Source: AC-32 sp046726435
GTDB lineage: Bacteria > Actinomycetota > Thermoleophilia > Gaiellales > Gaiellaceae
Assembly: GCA_046726435.1 (NCBI GenBank)
Contig: JBKPAM010000047.1
Coordinates: forward strand, 1-33,451
Length of the DNA: 33,451 nucleotides
Reading direction: 5' to 3'
The position numbers were made by a program, and so were the translations under genes. The notes under the pieces were generated by a model. The model did not search any database and was not told the DNA's origin. It saw only the letters and a program-made list of their open reading frames with translations. How positions within the stretch are numbered: position 1 is the stretch's first letter; the number at the start of each line of letters is the position of its first letter. Shown here piece by piece: positions 23,759 to 32,090 of this stretch.

Positions 23759-24106
23759 GTGATGAGCATCCTGATCGTGGACGACGACCAGCGGTTTCGC
23801 GGAATCGCCCGGAAGCTGTTGGAGTGCGAGGGCTTCGAGGTCGTCGGCGAAGCCGAGGACGGTCAGGGCGCGCTGGACGCGGTGCGTGAGCTCGAGCCGG
23901 ACGTCGTGCTCCTCGACATCCAGCTCCCTGATCTCGACGGCCTCGAGGTCGCCGAGCAGCTCAGCGGGAAAGGTGGTCCGGCGGTCGTGCTCACCTCGAC
24001 GCGGGACGAGTGCGACTTCGGTGCGCAGCTGAAGGAGAGCGGCGCCCGCGGGTTCGTCCCGAAGGACGAGCTCTCGGCCGAGCGGATCGCCAAGCTCTGC
24101 ACATGA
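23759..24106 (+). CDS. Stand-alone receiver-domain response regulator
   Basis: This protein of about 115 residues is a receiver domain only (MSILIVDDDQRFRGIARKLL). The phosphoacceptor is in VVLLDIQLPDLDG, Asp53 from GTG or Asp52 from the next ATG, and the conserved Lys is in FVPKDEL. It has no output domain and may act as a phosphate relay or on another protein. GTG 23759 lies exactly six bases after a -10-like AACGAT (23747-23752), so I prefer it to ATG 23762, one codon later. Its stop overlaps the start of the NarL regulator (ATGA), so the two are produced together. Confidence 0.88.
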   Translation: MMSILIVDDDQRFRGIARKLLECEGFEVVGEAEDGQGALDAVRELEPDVVLLDIQLPDLDGLEVAEQLSGKGGPAVVLTSTRDECDFGAQLKESGARGFVPKDELSAERIAKLCT

Positions 24107-24765
24107 ACGACGGGCAGCCGCTCCGGGTCGTGATTGCCGACGACTCGGTCCTGCTCCGGGAAGGAATCGCCAGCCTGCTCGGCCAGGCCGGCTTCGAGAT
24201 CGTCGGCCAGTCGTCGACGGCGGACGACCTGCTGCTCAAGGTCCGGAGCTACAAGCCCGACGTGGCAATCGTCGACATCCGTATGCCGCCGACCCACACC
24301 GACGAGGGCCTCGGCGCGGCGAAGACGATCCGCAAGCAGCATCCGGAGGTCGGCGTGCTCGTGCTCTCGCAGTACGTCGAGCCCGAGTACGCGATGGAGC
24401 TGATCTCGGACGATGCGGAGGGCGTCGGGTACCTGCTCAAGGACCGGGTCTCGGACGTGGACGAGTTCAGGAGCGCAGTCAGGCGCGTGGCCGAAGGAGG
24501 CTCCGCGCTCGATCCCGCGATCGTCACCCAGCTCGTCGGCAGGCGGCGGGGCGACGACCCGCTCACGTCGCTGACGCCGCGCGAGCGCGAGGTGCTGGAG
24601 CTGATGGCCGAGGGGCGGTCGAACCAGTCGATCGCACAGAAGCTCGTCGTCACCGAGCGCGCCGTCGAGAAGCACGTCACGAGCATCTTCGGGAAGCTGC
24701 GGCTCCCGTCGACCGCGGAGGACCATCGCCGCGTCCTCGCGGTCCTCGTGTTCCTGCGCGCCTAG
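24103..24765 (+). CDS. NarL/LuxR-family response regulator
   Basis: The 220 residues comprise a receiver with the phosphoacceptor in AIVDIRMPPTHTDEG and YLLKDR, and a LuxR-type helix-turn-helix (LTPREREVLELMAEGRSNQS). It is a close paralogue of the island regulator at 2301-2945, including the unusual PPTHxDEG loop and the RRRGDDPL linker. It is translationally coupled to the receiver-only protein. No kinase is adjacent; the GAF-PAS kinase at 19693 is the nearest candidate. It may control the redox genes around it (inference). Confidence 0.93.
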   Translation: MNDGQPLRVVIADDSVLLREGIASLLGQAGFEIVGQSSTADDLLLKVRSYKPDVAIVDIRMPPTHTDEGLGAAKTIRKQHPEVGVLVLSQYVEPEYAMELISDDAEGVGYLLKDRVSDVDEFRSAVRRVAEGGSALDPAIVTQLVGRRRGDDPLTSLTPREREVLELMAEGRSNQSIAQKLVVTERAVEKHVTSIFGKLRLPSTAEDHRRVLAVLVFLRA

Positions 24766-24789
24766 CGCCGCACCTTCTGACGGTCTCTC

Positions 24790-24871
24790 TAAACTCACCG
24801 AGTCACATGGCAGGTCGGCCGGGACCAGGCCGACAGGGGGAGATTCAGGGGTCGGAAAGAGGGGCGGCCCT
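24790..24871 (+). promoter_or_regulatory. Promoter and leader of the propeller gene, with short ORF
   Basis: A -10-like TAAACT (24790-24795) precedes a leader of about 70 bases. The leader contains a 7-bp hairpin (GTCGGCC 24814-24820 with GGCCGAC 24828-24834). A 22-codon ORF starts at ATG 24807 and ends in a TGA at 24873-24875 that overlaps the next ATG, the same ATGA layout as before proS. I see no known riboswitch. Confidence 0.35.
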
Positions 24872-26545
24872 ATGAGGCGCCACCTTCCAACGGTTCTCAC
24901 GCTCGCGTTGCTGGCCGCTGCGCTCGTCGTCGTCCCGGGTCTCCAGGCGAGCCACGCAGTCGTAGGACCGAACACGAAGGTCACGGACGACAACAACAAC
25001 GTCGACGGCGGGCTCGGGAACGTGACCCCGAGCAAGGACGCGCAGAACCGCCAGTCGAACGAGACGACGGTCGCGATCAGCACGGTTGCGTCGCCCGTGA
25101 CCGGAAAGGTCGGCGACGTCGTCGCGGAGGCGGCCAACGACTACCGCATGGTCCCGCACACCGCGGACACCTGGATGCCGATCTACCTCTCGTTCGACGG
25201 CGGGGCGACGTGGTTCGGCAGCCCGCCGTTTCCGAACGGCTACAACACGATGGTTCCGGGCTTCCCGACCGACACGTCGGCCGCGGGCCTCGCGTCGCCG
25301 CTCCTCGGCCTCGACGGGGCGGGCGATCCGGTGATCCGCTTCGACCGCTCAGGAAACCTGCTGGTCGGCGGGATCGCGTTCAACCGCGACTTCGACCAGG
25401 GCGAGCGACCGCTCGACACGGTCTCGTTCGTTGCGCGCTACGCCTACACGCCCGGCACGCCCGCGACGGCGAGCACGACCACGTCTGCCGGCTCACCGCC
25501 GCACTTCACGTACCAGGGAACGTCGATCGTGGATCGCGGAGCCATCGGCTTCGCCGTTCCCGGCCGGGTGGGCTTCGCGGGCAACTTCACCGACAAGCCG
25601 TGGATGGAGGTCGATCTCAACTCGCCGGCTTCGAGCCCGTGCTCGGGCAACGTCTACTTCGCGGACACGAACTTCCACGGTGCACATGGAAGCTCGCCCG
25701 TCGTTTTGAGCCGCTCCACTGACGGCGGCGTGACGTGGTCACCGCCGCGGACGATCTCGTCGGGCGGTCAGCAGGGTGCGTCCCATAACCAGGGCGCCGA
25801 CATCGCGGTCGCGCCGAACGGGACGGTGTACGTCGCGTTCGAGGCGTTCAGCCAGCAGGGCCTCGACACGATCAACCTCGTCAAGTCGACCGACTGTGGT
25901 TCGCACTGGACGCAGCCGGTGAGCGTGAACACGATCGACGCTCCACAGGCGCCCGGGGTGGCGTTCCGGACGCCGACGTTCGCCTTCGTCGCCACCGACA
26001 CGACGAACCCGGATGTCGTCTACGTCGCCTACCAGAGCTTCTCAGGCGACTACGACATCTACGCCCAGCGGTCGACCGACGGCGGTGCGACCTTCGGGCC
26101 GGCCGTCCAGGTCAACGACGACCCGGGGGCGCGGCACCAGGTCTTCCCGACGATCGAGGTGTCGAACCACACCCTGCACGTCGCCTGGTACGACTTCCGG
26201 AACTCGACGACGGCTACCAACGAGGCGCTCGACGTCTTCTACGCCTGCAGCAACTGCAACGGCGTGTCGTGGCCGACCTTCGACGCACCGACCCGGGTCA
26301 CGAACGTGTCGCACAACCCGGAATGCCGGATGTTCGGCGGTGGCACGGTTGCCTTCCACGGGGACTACAACGAGCTGGACGCCCTCTGGAACGGCACGAC
26401 CAACATCGTCCATGTCGCGTGGGCAGACAACCGCGACGTGCCGCCGGCGCAGTGCGACCTGTCGGACGATCCAGGGCCCGCCACCAACAACATCGGCAAC
26501 CGCAACGAGAACATCTACGAGGCGAAGCTCACCGTCGGCCCCTAG
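24872..26545 (+). CDS. Secreted sialidase-like beta-propeller protein
   Basis: The 557-residue exported protein has an N-terminal signal peptide (LTLALLAAALVVVPGLQASHA). It contains several Asp-box/BNR-type motifs: LSFDGGATWF, STDGGVTWSPP, KSTDCGSHWTQP and STDGGATFGPA. These mark the six-bladed propeller shared by sialidases and many non-enzymatic secreted proteins. The catalytic Arg triad of true sialidases cannot be confirmed by eye, so I call only the fold. GAGGGG lies just before the ATG. It converges on the di-heme gene across a shared terminator. Confidence 0.85.
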   Translation: MRRHLPTVLTLALLAAALVVVPGLQASHAVVGPNTKVTDDNNNVDGGLGNVTPSKDAQNRQSNETTVAISTVASPVTGKVGDVVAEAANDYRMVPHTADTWMPIYLSFDGGATWFGSPPFPNGYNTMVPGFPTDTSAAGLASPLLGLDGAGDPVIRFDRSGNLLVGGIAFNRDFDQGERPLDTVSFVARYAYTPGTPATASTTTSAGSPPHFTYQGTSIVDRGAIGFAVPGRVGFAGNFTDKPWMEVDLNSPASSPCSGNVYFADTNFHGAHGSSPVVLSRSTDGGVTWSPPRTISSGGQQGASHNQGADIAVAPNGTVYVAFEAFSQQGLDTINLVKSTDCGSHWTQPVSVNTIDAPQAPGVAFRTPTFAFVATDTTNPDVVYVAYQSFSGDYDIYAQRSTDGGATFGPAVQVNDDPGARHQVFPTIEVSNHTLHVAWYDFRNSTTATNEALDVFYACSNCNGVSWPTFDAPTRVTNVSHNPECRMFGGGTVAFHGDYNELDALWNGTTNIVHVAWADNRDVPPAQCDLSDDPGPATNNIGNRNENIYEAKLTVGP

Positions 26546-26566
26546 GTCGTGCGGGAGCGTTTCCAA

Positions 26567-26592
26567 GGAGGGAGCCCGAATGGGCTCCCTCC
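26567..26592. terminator. Terminator between convergent genes
   Basis: GGAGGGAGCCC and GGGCTCCCTCC form a perfect 11-bp stem with a GAAT loop, between the stops of the propeller gene (26545) and the di-heme gene (26596). It can serve both strands. Confidence 0.8.
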
Positions 26593-26595
26593 CCG

Positions 26596-27936
26596 CTAAA
26601 GGCTCTTCAGGTACTGGACGAGGTCGGACTGCTGGGGCGCAGTCAGGCCGAGGCCGAAGCACGTGTTGTAGTGGTCGACGACCGCGTCGAGGGTGGGGAA
26701 GCGTCCGTCGTGCCAGAACCCGCCCTTCGCGTGCGCGAACAGCCCCTTGAGCGGTGTCGTCCGGTACATGCCGGTCGGCGAGCGGTCGGCCTGGAACGCG
26801 TCCGTGCAGATCTCGGCGGGCCGGTGCAGGTTCTGGCCCGGCTCGGTGAAGAGGGGCGGGACGTGGCAGCTCGCGCACTTGCCGATGCCGTCGAAGATCG
26901 CCTTGCCGCGTTGCGCCGCGACGGGGTCGAAGCTTCCGGGCGGCGGCTTCGGCGCCTCGAGCCCGAGTTGGTAGTCGTGGAGCGCGGCGAGCTTCGGCGT
27001 GATCAGGTCGGGCTGGTGTCGCACGTCGAAGAAGCCGGCCTCCGTGGCGATCGGGAACTTCACCGGGTCGTTCAGCCGGGGGTCGAAGAACGTTCCCTGG
27101 CCGTGCATCTCCAGGTTGGCCACGAAGGCGTTCCAGTACGTGACCGAGCCCCAGCCCGTGTAGGTGTGGAGGTTCACGCCGGCGAGGCCGAAGGCGGGCG
27201 GGATCAAGACCGCAGCGGTCTTGCCGTCGGGGCGGAACCCCTTGCCGTCGAGGAAGAGCTCGGCGTCGAACTTCCCCGGCCCCCAGGCGGCGAGGACGCT
27301 GTTCAAGGTGGCCTCGTCGACGTGCAGCAGGTCGGTCAGCGGCTTCTTGTTCGGCGCCAGCGAGACGATCGTGCCGACGTTGAGGTCGCGGTTCGGCCAC
27401 CCGTCGAGCCGCCGTCCGATGCCCTGGGCGAAGGAGTCATCGACCGTCGAGTGGCAGACGGCGCAGGTGATCCCGACGGAGCTCAGCGTCCCCTGCTGGT
27501 TGAAGAAGCCCTTCAGGCCGACGACCGCATTCAGCTTCAGGAGCGCAAGCGTTGTGGCCGGATCGTCGAGGTTGACGCGCCCGTGGCGCAGCTTCTGCTG
27601 GAGTGATCTGGGGAGCGCCTGCGAATCGACCTTGAGACCGACCGCGAGGGCGGTGCGCGGGCTCACGCCCGGCCCGACTCCGCCGAGGTTCGCTCCCTCG
27701 ATCGCCCGGTGCAGCTGCAGCGTGCCGCCCCAGAAGGCCTCGTCGCCGAAGGTGTCGAAGCGGAAGACGTCCTTTCCCTGCTCGAAGAGCCGGTCGGCCG
27801 CGGCGCGGTTTGCCGCGTCGGGGTCGCCCTTGACGGCGCTCACGGCCAGGTTGACCGCCACGAAGCCCAGGTACAGGACCAGCCCGGCGGCCGCGACCAG
27901 CGCCAGCCGCCCGAGCGCCTTGCCGATCACCCCCAT
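26596..27936 (-). CDS. Di-heme cytochrome c peroxidase/MauG-like protein
   Basis: This 446-residue protein is held outside the membrane by an N-terminal helix (about 9-32). It has two haem c sites, CAVCH (158-162) and CASCH (354-358). GMYRTTPLKGLF and FWHDGRFPTLDAVVDHYN match the conserved C-terminal block of the di-heme peroxidase family, with Met390 a likely distal ligand. Relatives reduce hydrogen peroxide or oxidise protein side chains; which applies here is unknown. It overlaps the end of the Crp/Fnr gene by ten bases and is surely co-transcribed with it. Confidence 0.92.
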   Translation of the reverse strand: MGVIGKALGRLALVAAAGLVLYLGFVAVNLAVSAVKGDPDAANRAAADRLFEQGKDVFRFDTFGDEAFWGGTLQLHRAIEGANLGGVGPGVSPRTALAVGLKVDSQALPRSLQQKLRHGRVNLDDPATTLALLKLNAVVGLKGFFNQQGTLSSVGITCAVCHSTVDDSFAQGIGRRLDGWPNRDLNVGTIVSLAPNKKPLTDLLHVDEATLNSVLAAWGPGKFDAELFLDGKGFRPDGKTAAVLIPPAFGLAGVNLHTYTGWGSVTYWNAFVANLEMHGQGTFFDPRLNDPVKFPIATEAGFFDVRHQPDLITPKLAALHDYQLGLEAPKPPPGSFDPVAAQRGKAIFDGIGKCASCHVPPLFTEPGQNLHRPAEICTDAFQADRSPTGMYRTTPLKGLFAHAKGGFWHDGRFPTLDAVVDHYNTCFGLGLTAPQQSDLVQYLKSL

Positions 27937-28589
27937 CGACTCTCGATCGTAGGAGGAGTGTTGCCCGTGACGTTGTGATCGCTGTCACATCGGCTCGGTG
28001 CGACTAGCAGTCGGTAGGTATGGCCGCGCCGTGCGACGAAGCCCGTCTGCTGCAGCTCGTCCAGCGCGCGTGTCACGGTCTCGCGCGAGGACCCGATCAT
28101 GTCGGCTAGCAGCGCGTGGCTGACCGGAAAGTCGATCCGGATCCCGCCCCTCACGACCCGCCCGTGGCTCTCGGCCAGCTGCAGGAGCTTGCGCCGGACC
28201 CGCTCGATGTGCCGCGTGTGGGCGAAGTTCACGAGCGCCTCCTGCTTCTGGGAGAGCGTTCGCTCGATCGACTCGAGGAGGAAACGTGCGGTCTCCGGAG
28301 TGGCGAGGAGGCCGTCGCGCGCATCCCGGTCGATCTCGATCAGGCGCGACGGGACGAGGGCGAACAGCACCTCGTCGTCCGTCGGAGGGAGCAGGAGCCC
28401 GCCCGGACCGGCCTCGCAGGTGACGATCGAGCGCGCTAGGCCGTCAGGCGTGCTGCGAAGGACGATGAAGCCTTGCTCGACCGCCAGCAGCTTCGCGCCA
28501 TGAAACGAGGCATGGAAGTGCGGCTCGCCGACCGCGACCTCGATGACCGGGCACGCGGCGAGGATGGCGTCGGCGAAATCGCTCTCCAC
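27927..28589 (-). CDS. Crp/Fnr-family transcription regulator
   Basis: The 220 residues contain a divergent cyclic-nucleotide-type beta-barrel (about 10-110), a long dimer helix (TLSQKQEALVNFAHTRHIER) and a Crp-type winged helix-turn-helix (about 150-200: HALLADMIGSSRETVTRALD). No Fnr-type cysteine cluster is seen at the N-terminus, so it is probably not an iron-sulfur oxygen sensor. The start is GTG 28589. The L,D-transpeptidase gene ends 31 bases upstream and the di-heme gene overlaps its end, which suggests it regulates this operon. Confidence 0.9.
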   Translation of the reverse strand: MESDFADAILAACPVIEVAVGEPHFHASFHGAKLLAVEQGFIVLRSTPDGLARSIVTCEAGPGGLLLPPTDDEVLFALVPSRLIEIDRDARDGLLATPETARFLLESIERTLSQKQEALVNFAHTRHIERVRRKLLQLAESHGRVVRGGIRIDFPVSHALLADMIGSSRETVTRALDELQQTGFVARRGHTYRLLVAPSRCDSDHNVTGNTPPTIESRWG

Positions 28590-28620
28590 TCACCGTGGGT
28601 GTCGCGCACGGCGCGGAGTC

Positions 28621-30267
28621 TTACTTCTCGACGGTGACGAGCGTCCCGATCGGCGTGTACGGCCACACCCTCGCCGCCGAATCGAGCGGGAGCTCGACGC
28701 ACCCGAGGCTCTGGGGAGTCCCGAACGACGCGCGGTTGAAGGCGTGGATCGCGTCACCGCCGTTGAAGTAGCTGATGTAGCGGATGCCGGGGTCGTTGTA
28801 GTGCGACCCGTCCGGGTTCGTGCCGCTCATCGTCCCGACCGCGATGTGCTCGAAGACCGGGAAGGTGCCGAGCTGGGTCGGGGCCGCCGGGACGCCGGTG
28901 TTGCCGGGCGAGCTGAGGATCGTGCTCCCGTTGTGCCAGAGCGTCAGCGACTGCGGAAGGCTGCTGTGGACGTAGACGTAGCTGTAGCCGCCGCCGTGGT
29001 GCTTTCCAGCGATCGCGTCCTTCAGCAGCGCGCGCCAGACGACCGGGCCCGGCAGCGCGTCGACGTCGAGCCCGTGCGTGTCCTGGAACGTCATCACCGC
29101 GCCGCGGGTGATCTGGTTCGGGTTGTCCTCGCTCCAGAGGGCGCGGAGCTCGGGCGGCGTGTTCGGATAGCGCCACCTGAACGTGCCCTTGGGCGGGTTG
29201 ACCGCCGCCTGCACCTCGGCGCGAGGGGTGCGCGCGACCGGGGCGCCCGCCCGGGTCCAGGTCAGCGGCAGGTAGCCGGCCTGCGCGAGCAGCTGGTGCA
29301 GTCGTAGGGTGGAGCCGGGGGGCACCCTCCACCCGATTCGGCGCGCGGCGTGGACATTGCCTGCCGACGTGGTGATCGCGACCGTTCGCGGCAGGTCGAG
29401 CCTCAGGGCGGAGTCGAACCGGGCGCCGAAGCCCGAGGGCGAGAAGAGCAGCGTGTGGTCGTCCGGCTGGCTCCAGCTGCCGAGCGTGGCCGGGACGAGC
29501 CTCGGCTTCGCGTCTCCGAGCGCGTCGGAGACCGGCTTGGAGAAGATCAGCCGGATCGGAGACGCGGGCGCGATCTGCGATCCCGGCGCGGGCCTCGCAA
29601 CAGCCACCGGCAATCTGGCCGGCGGGAACCAGCTCACCGACACGGGGGCGCCCAGCCGCTCCCATGGGCGCGGCGCGGCCGCCACCGCGACGGTGCCGGC
29701 GGCGGCCTGCCGCCGGAGCGCCAGCGAGTGAGTGCCGGCCAGCCTCTGCCGCATCAGGCGTCCCGGGTTGCCGTAGGCGACCTCGCTCACGGCGCGGTCG
29801 AAGCTGACCCGAACGGGCGACCCCGGATGAACGGTGAGCCAGCGTTTGCTCACGCCGGCGACGGGGGCACGGACCGTCAGCCGCTCCCGGCGTGTGTCTC
29901 CGAGCGCCCAGCCGAGCCAGCTCGGCCGGTGGACGACCGCCTGCACCGAGACCTGCTCGCCCGGGGTCAGGAGCGTCCGCGGGGTCAGGCGTCCGTCGCG
30001 GACGGCCAGCGGGATCCGCTGTCCATCCGGCCCGAACGCGCGCACGCTCTCGACCGTCCCGCCGAAGTGCTGCACCTCGAGCCGCGCCAGCGCCGTCGAG
30101 TCGGCGGCCAGCGTGACGCCCGACCAGTGGAACACGACCGCGGCCAGGGCGACGAAGGCGACGACGACGCCGGCAAGCGCGCCCAGGACGGCACGCCGAC
30201 GCCCGCGGCGTCGCGAGACGCGATCGCGCGAGCGCAGGTACGGAGACGGCCGTGACCCGATTGCCAC
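28621..30267 (-). CDS. L,D-transpeptidase with Ig-like domains
   Basis: This 548-residue membrane-anchored enzyme should cross-link peptidoglycan through 3-3 bonds. After a basic N-terminus and one helix (about 26-46) come two or more Big/Ig-like domains (VHPGSPVRVSFDRAVSEV, ASPIRLIFSKPVSDALG). A peptidoglycan-binding-like module follows (AVMTFQDTHGLDVDALPG), then a C-terminal YkuD catalytic domain. The active site has His508 in AIHAF and Cys523 in SLGCVEL; the usual motif is SHGCVRL, so two positions differ. GTG 30267 lies exactly six bases after a -10-like TATGCT (30279-30274), making it leaderless. An 86-residue upstream extension is open but looks non-coding. It may lead an operon with the Crp and di-heme genes. 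Confidence 0.9.
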   Translation of the reverse strand: MAIGSRPSPYLRSRDRVSRRRGRRRAVLGALAGVVVAFVALAAVVFHWSGVTLAADSTALARLEVQHFGGTVESVRAFGPDGQRIPLAVRDGRLTPRTLLTPGEQVSVQAVVHRPSWLGWALGDTRRERLTVRAPVAGVSKRWLTVHPGSPVRVSFDRAVSEVAYGNPGRLMRQRLAGTHSLALRRQAAAGTVAVAAAPRPWERLGAPVSVSWFPPARLPVAVARPAPGSQIAPASPIRLIFSKPVSDALGDAKPRLVPATLGSWSQPDDHTLLFSPSGFGARFDSALRLDLPRTVAITTSAGNVHAARRIGWRVPPGSTLRLHQLLAQAGYLPLTWTRAGAPVARTPRAEVQAAVNPPKGTFRWRYPNTPPELRALWSEDNPNQITRGAVMTFQDTHGLDVDALPGPVVWRALLKDAIAGKHHGGGYSYVYVHSSLPQSLTLWHNGSTILSSPGNTGVPAAPTQLGTFPVFEHIAVGTMSGTNPDGSHYNDPGIRYISYFNGGDAIHAFNRASFGTPQSLGCVELPLDSAARVWPYTPIGTLVTVEK

Positions 30268-30356
30268 TCGGGGAGCATACGGACCATGGCACTCGGGCTC
30301 GCGGCCACCGGAGCGGGCAACCGCCCGCCCGCCGTGCGATTCTGGCGGAAGAGCAA

Positions 30357-31337
30357 GTGGCGGACGACGCGACACGGAGCTTCGAGTCCCTTTGGGAGAT
30401 CGGGCTCGTCTGGCTGCTTTTCGGGCTCGCGACGGTGGCCGTCTTCGAGACGTACTGGCGGCTGCCCCCCAGCGAGCTGTGGAAGGTGACGGGCTCCGGC
30501 CTCGAGGGCGGAGCGAGCCGCGCATTTGTCTTCGTCAGCTTCTCCGCAGCCGTCGCGGCGCCGCCCGTGCTGGCGATCGTCGTCGACCGCCTCGACGACC
30601 GACGCGCCACGGTCGCGGGGGTCGTCGCGTTCCTGCTCTGCGCCACGGTCGCGATCCCGGGTGTCCAGACGGAGAACGACCTCGACGCCAAGTGGGCGAA
30701 CCTCCCGCAAGTCCTCGGCGTCCTCCTGAGCGTGGCGCTCACGGCGTGGGCGATGCGTCGCGGCCGGGAGGAGCCGAGGCGGACGAGCCGTGCCGGCGAC
30801 CGCGCGCGCGTGGTCGTGGCGGCCGTGCTGCTCTTTGCGAGCGCCCCCTACATCGCGGCCGAGCTCGGCTTCTTCCTCGACGGCGTGCCGCTGCTCGGGT
30901 GGATCTTCCAGACCGGCGCGATCAAGCCGGAGCACGGGACGGGTTTCCTCCACGCGGCCGTCCATCACGGCCACCACCACGGCCTCGACGGCTTCCTGCT
31001 CGCCGTCAGCGCGCTGCTGCTCTCACGGCTGACCGGGACGATCCGCCGGCCTCGGCTCCGCGCGGCGACGGCGGCGTACCTCGCGCTGATGCTCGTGTAC
31101 GCGCTGACCAACATGGCGAACGACCTCTGGACCGAGCAGGTCGTCAAGCGCGGCTGGACGGACTGGCAGATCCCGGACGTGCTCCAGCCCTCCGCCTCGG
31201 CCGCGTGGGCCGCGATGATCGGCGTGGCAGCCGTGCTCTACCTCGTGCTGCTCCGCACGCGCGCCGGGCATGGCAAGGTAGGGCTCGGCGATGAGCAGGC
31301 AGCAGGAGAAGGCGGCGGCCTTCACGGCTCTGCATGA
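30357..31337 (+). CDS. Multi-pass membrane protein with His cluster
   Basis: I do not recognise the family of this 326-residue protein. About eight helices are visible (LWEIGLVWLLFGLATVAVFE to WAAMIGVAAVLYLVLLRT). Between helices five and six stands HAAVHHGHHHGLDG, with six His in 11 residues, which could bind a metal or haem at the membrane surface. Start GTG 30357 (VADDATRSFESLWEIG) is chosen because the upstream extension is Arg/Pro-rich. Its 3' end overlaps the next gene by 47 bases. It is divergent from the L,D-transpeptidase. Confidence 0.78.
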   Translation: MADDATRSFESLWEIGLVWLLFGLATVAVFETYWRLPPSELWKVTGSGLEGGASRAFVFVSFSAAVAAPPVLAIVVDRLDDRRATVAGVVAFLLCATVAIPGVQTENDLDAKWANLPQVLGVLLSVALTAWAMRRGREEPRRTSRAGDRARVVVAAVLLFASAPYIAAELGFFLDGVPLLGWIFQTGAIKPEHGTGFLHAAVHHGHHHGLDGFLLAVSALLLSRLTGTIRRPRLRAATAAYLALMLVYALTNMANDLWTEQVVKRGWTDWQIPDVLQPSASAAWAAMIGVAAVLYLVLLRTRAGHGKVGLGDEQAAGEGGGLHGSA

Positions 31338-32085
31338 GGGTGAGCCCTTCGTCATCCCCAACCCGTGGGACGCGGGCTCGGCGCGTGTGCTCGAGGCGCT
31401 CGGCTTTCGCGCGCTCGCCACGACGAGCTCGGGATTCGCCTTCACGCTCGGCCGGCTCGACGGGGCCGCCACGCTCGACGAGGTCGCCGCGCACGTCGCG
31501 GCGGTGGACGCGGCGAGCTCGCTGCCGGTCTCGGTCGACCTCGAGAACGGCTACGGGCCTGCGCCGGAGGATGCGGCTCGCGCGGTCACCCGTGCAGCCG
31601 AGGCCGGCGCGGTCGGCGGGTCAATCGAAGACTACGACCCCGACGGGACGCTCTACGAGCTCGGCCGCGCCGTTGAGCGCGTGGCGGCGGCCGTCGAGGC
31701 GGCGCGCTCATTCGATTTCCCGTTTGTCCTCACCGGCCGCGCCGAGAACCACATCCGCGGCAACCCGGACCTGGACGACACGATCGCGCGCCTGCAGGCC
31801 TACGAAGCGGCCGGCGCGGACGTCCTCTACGCGCCCGGCCTGAGGACGGTCGAGGAGATCCGAACAGTCTGCGAAGCGGTCGGCAAGCCGGTGAACGTGC
31901 TCGCCCTGCCCGGGCTCACGTTCGCGCAGGTCGCCGACGCGGGTGCCCAGCGCGTGAGCGTGGGCGGCGCGCTGACCTGGGTCGCCGCGAAGGCCCTCGA
32001 AGACGCCGCCGAGTCGCTTCGCGACAACGGCGACTTCGACGTGCTCTCCGCCCGCGTCCCGCTCGACGAGTGGCTCCGCCGGTAG
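31291..32085 (+). CDS. Isocitrate lyase/PEP mutase family enzyme
   Basis: This 264-residue TIM-barrel protein starts with FTALHEGEPFVIPNPWDAGS, typical of the family. SVDLENGYG carries the metal-binding acidic residues, followed by GGSIEDYD and LTGRAENHIRG. The cysteine motif of true isocitrate lyases (KKCGH) is absent. It is therefore more likely a carboxyphosphonoenolpyruvate mutase-like or oxaloacetate/2-methylisocitrate lyase-like enzyme of the short subgroup. The exact substrate is unknown. ATG 31291 lies six bases after TAGGGC, a weak -10 candidate. Confidence 0.9.
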   Translation: MSRQQEKAAAFTALHEGEPFVIPNPWDAGSARVLEALGFRALATTSSGFAFTLGRLDGAATLDEVAAHVAAVDAASSLPVSVDLENGYGPAPEDAARAVTRAAEAGAVGGSIEDYDPDGTLYELGRAVERVAAAVEAARSFDFPFVLTGRAENHIRGNPDLDDTIARLQAYEAAGADVLYAPGLRTVEEIRTVCEAVGKPVNVLALPGLTFAQVADAGAQRVSVGGALTWVAAKALEDAAESLRDNGDFDVLSARVPLDEWLRR

Positions 32086-32090
32086 CCCGC

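Noticed and set aside
24796..24871. Known riboswitch (for example cyclic dinucleotide type) before the propeller gene
   Set aside because: Only a simple 7-bp hairpin is present and the conserved core bases of known classes are missing.
30268..30525. Longer N-terminus for the L,D-transpeptidase
   Set aside because: The added 86 residues are Arg/Pro/Ser-rich, overlap the divergent gene, and the -10 element at 30279-30274 fits the shorter start.
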